From: a virus
Length of the DNA stretch: 28,601 bases
IMG/VR virus record: IMGVR_UViG_3300021519_000003
Location: 1 to 28,601 of that record
Reading direction: 5' to 3' (one strand)
Below, in pieces: positions 28,392-28,601 of this stretch. The position numbers and the translations under genes are program-made. Under the pieces are notes generated by a model. The model was not told the origin of the DNA, ran no database searches, and saw only the letters and a program-made list of their open reading frames with translations. Position 1 is the first letter of the stretch, and every line of letters starts with the position of its first letter.

Positions 28392-28601
28392 ATGAAAACA
28401 ATTTCACCAATCACAAGTTGGAACAACGGACAAGTAGTACAAGCTACTATTCTTAACTCCTATGCTACTAATGTAACATTAGGCTATTCAGCAGACTTTT
28501 ACTACGGATTACTAGATGAAAATTTAGGAATTGTAGCTATTGGCAATTTAACTATGACAGGAGAAGCCTACCAAAAGTGGTCTCAAGATTCTTATGCTTG
28601 G
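28392..28601 (+). CDS. Small protein downstream of tail fibre, 5' part
   Basis: ATG at 28392, one base after the fibre stop, begins MKTISPITSWNNGQVVQATI and runs off the window end; it continues at base 2 of the window and ends at 232, giving 104 residues. The strand pattern (VVQATILNSYATNVTLGYSA, LGIVAIGNLTMTGEAYQKWS) looks like a small beta domain. Immediate coupling to the fibre gene suggests a fibre cap, assembly helper or accessory binder, but no family is recognised. The split is an artefact of linearising a circle. Confidence 0.8.
   Translation, partial: MKTISPITSWNNGQVVQATILNSYATNVTLGYSADFYYGLLDENLGIVAIGNLTMTGEAYQKWSQDSYAW
28475..28601. repeat. Right copy of 127-bp terminal overlap
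   Basis: Identical to bases 1-127. It should be counted once when computing genome length or gene content. Confidence 0.95.

Noticed and set aside
1-28601. tRNA genes, CRISPR arrays, insertion sequences, integrase/attachment sites
   Set aside because: No cloverleaf, regular repeat-spacer array, transposase or integrase-like protein was seen on reading the sequence; no search program was run.

Overview
The window is a complete, AT-rich genome of a tailed bacteriophage with a siphovirus-type layout, assembled as a circle. Bases 1-127 are identical to bases 28475-28601, so the non-redundant molecule is 28,474 bp, and the gene cut by the window ends (28392 to the end, continuing at 1-232) is intact on the circle. 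Every supported gene is on the + strand. A Bacteroidetes (Flavobacterium-like) host is suggested by the DUF4373-type replication protein, by promoter elements of the form TTG-N20/22-TAnnTTTG, by the scarcity of strong Shine-Dalgarno sequences, and by a tail fibre with GIGT repeats and an S74 chaperone domain. This host call is inferred from gene families and motifs, not from a database search. The standard genetic code works throughout.

Layout on the circle. (1) A roughly 570-bp non-coding region (3217-3785) begins with two tandem terminators that end late transcription. It continues with AT-rich DNA carrying short direct and inverted repeats and ends in a good promoter (3735-3765). (2) The early/replication block (3786-9078) holds many very small genes. 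Among them are a ribbon-helix-helix regulator, a stand-alone DnaA domain IV protein, an ERF annealing recombinase, a zinc-ribbon protein, a small protein with an SSB-like C-terminal tail, a winged-helix/HTH protein and a DUF4373 replication protein. The DUF4373 gene is preceded by a promoter and a compact structured RNA that ends in a terminator at the start codon. (3) 9093-11690 holds a NinG-type nuclease, a ParB-like protein, and the small and large terminase genes. (4) 11726-16265 is an HK97-type head module: portal, MuF-like protein, S78 protease and major capsid protein, closed by a terminator. (5) 16352-23876 holds connectors, tail tube, tail chaperone with a recoding site, tape measure and distal tail proteins. 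(6) 23882-28390 is a 1502-residue tail fibre. (7) Across the circle junction, 28392 to 3216 holds a small fibre-linked protein, a tightly overlapped lysis cassette (TM protein, spanin candidate, holin candidate, a 23-residue hydrophobic peptide, GH24-like endolysin), a DEDDy exonuclease and a small HExxH protein.

No DNA polymerase, primase, replicative helicase, integrase or lambda-type repressor is recognisable. The phage therefore probably uses host replication machinery, with its own DnaA-like and DUF4373 proteins directing it to the phage origin. The most interesting signals are: (a) the RNA at 6613-6695, where the 7-nt loop of one hairpin is exactly complementary to the loop of a second, terminator-like hairpin just upstream of the replication gene; (b) a tail-chaperone frameshift at an A10 run that must be +1 or -2, because the usual -1 frame is closed; (c) a 23-residue membrane peptide wedged between holin and endolysin; and (d) the repeat-bearing candidate origin/operator region.
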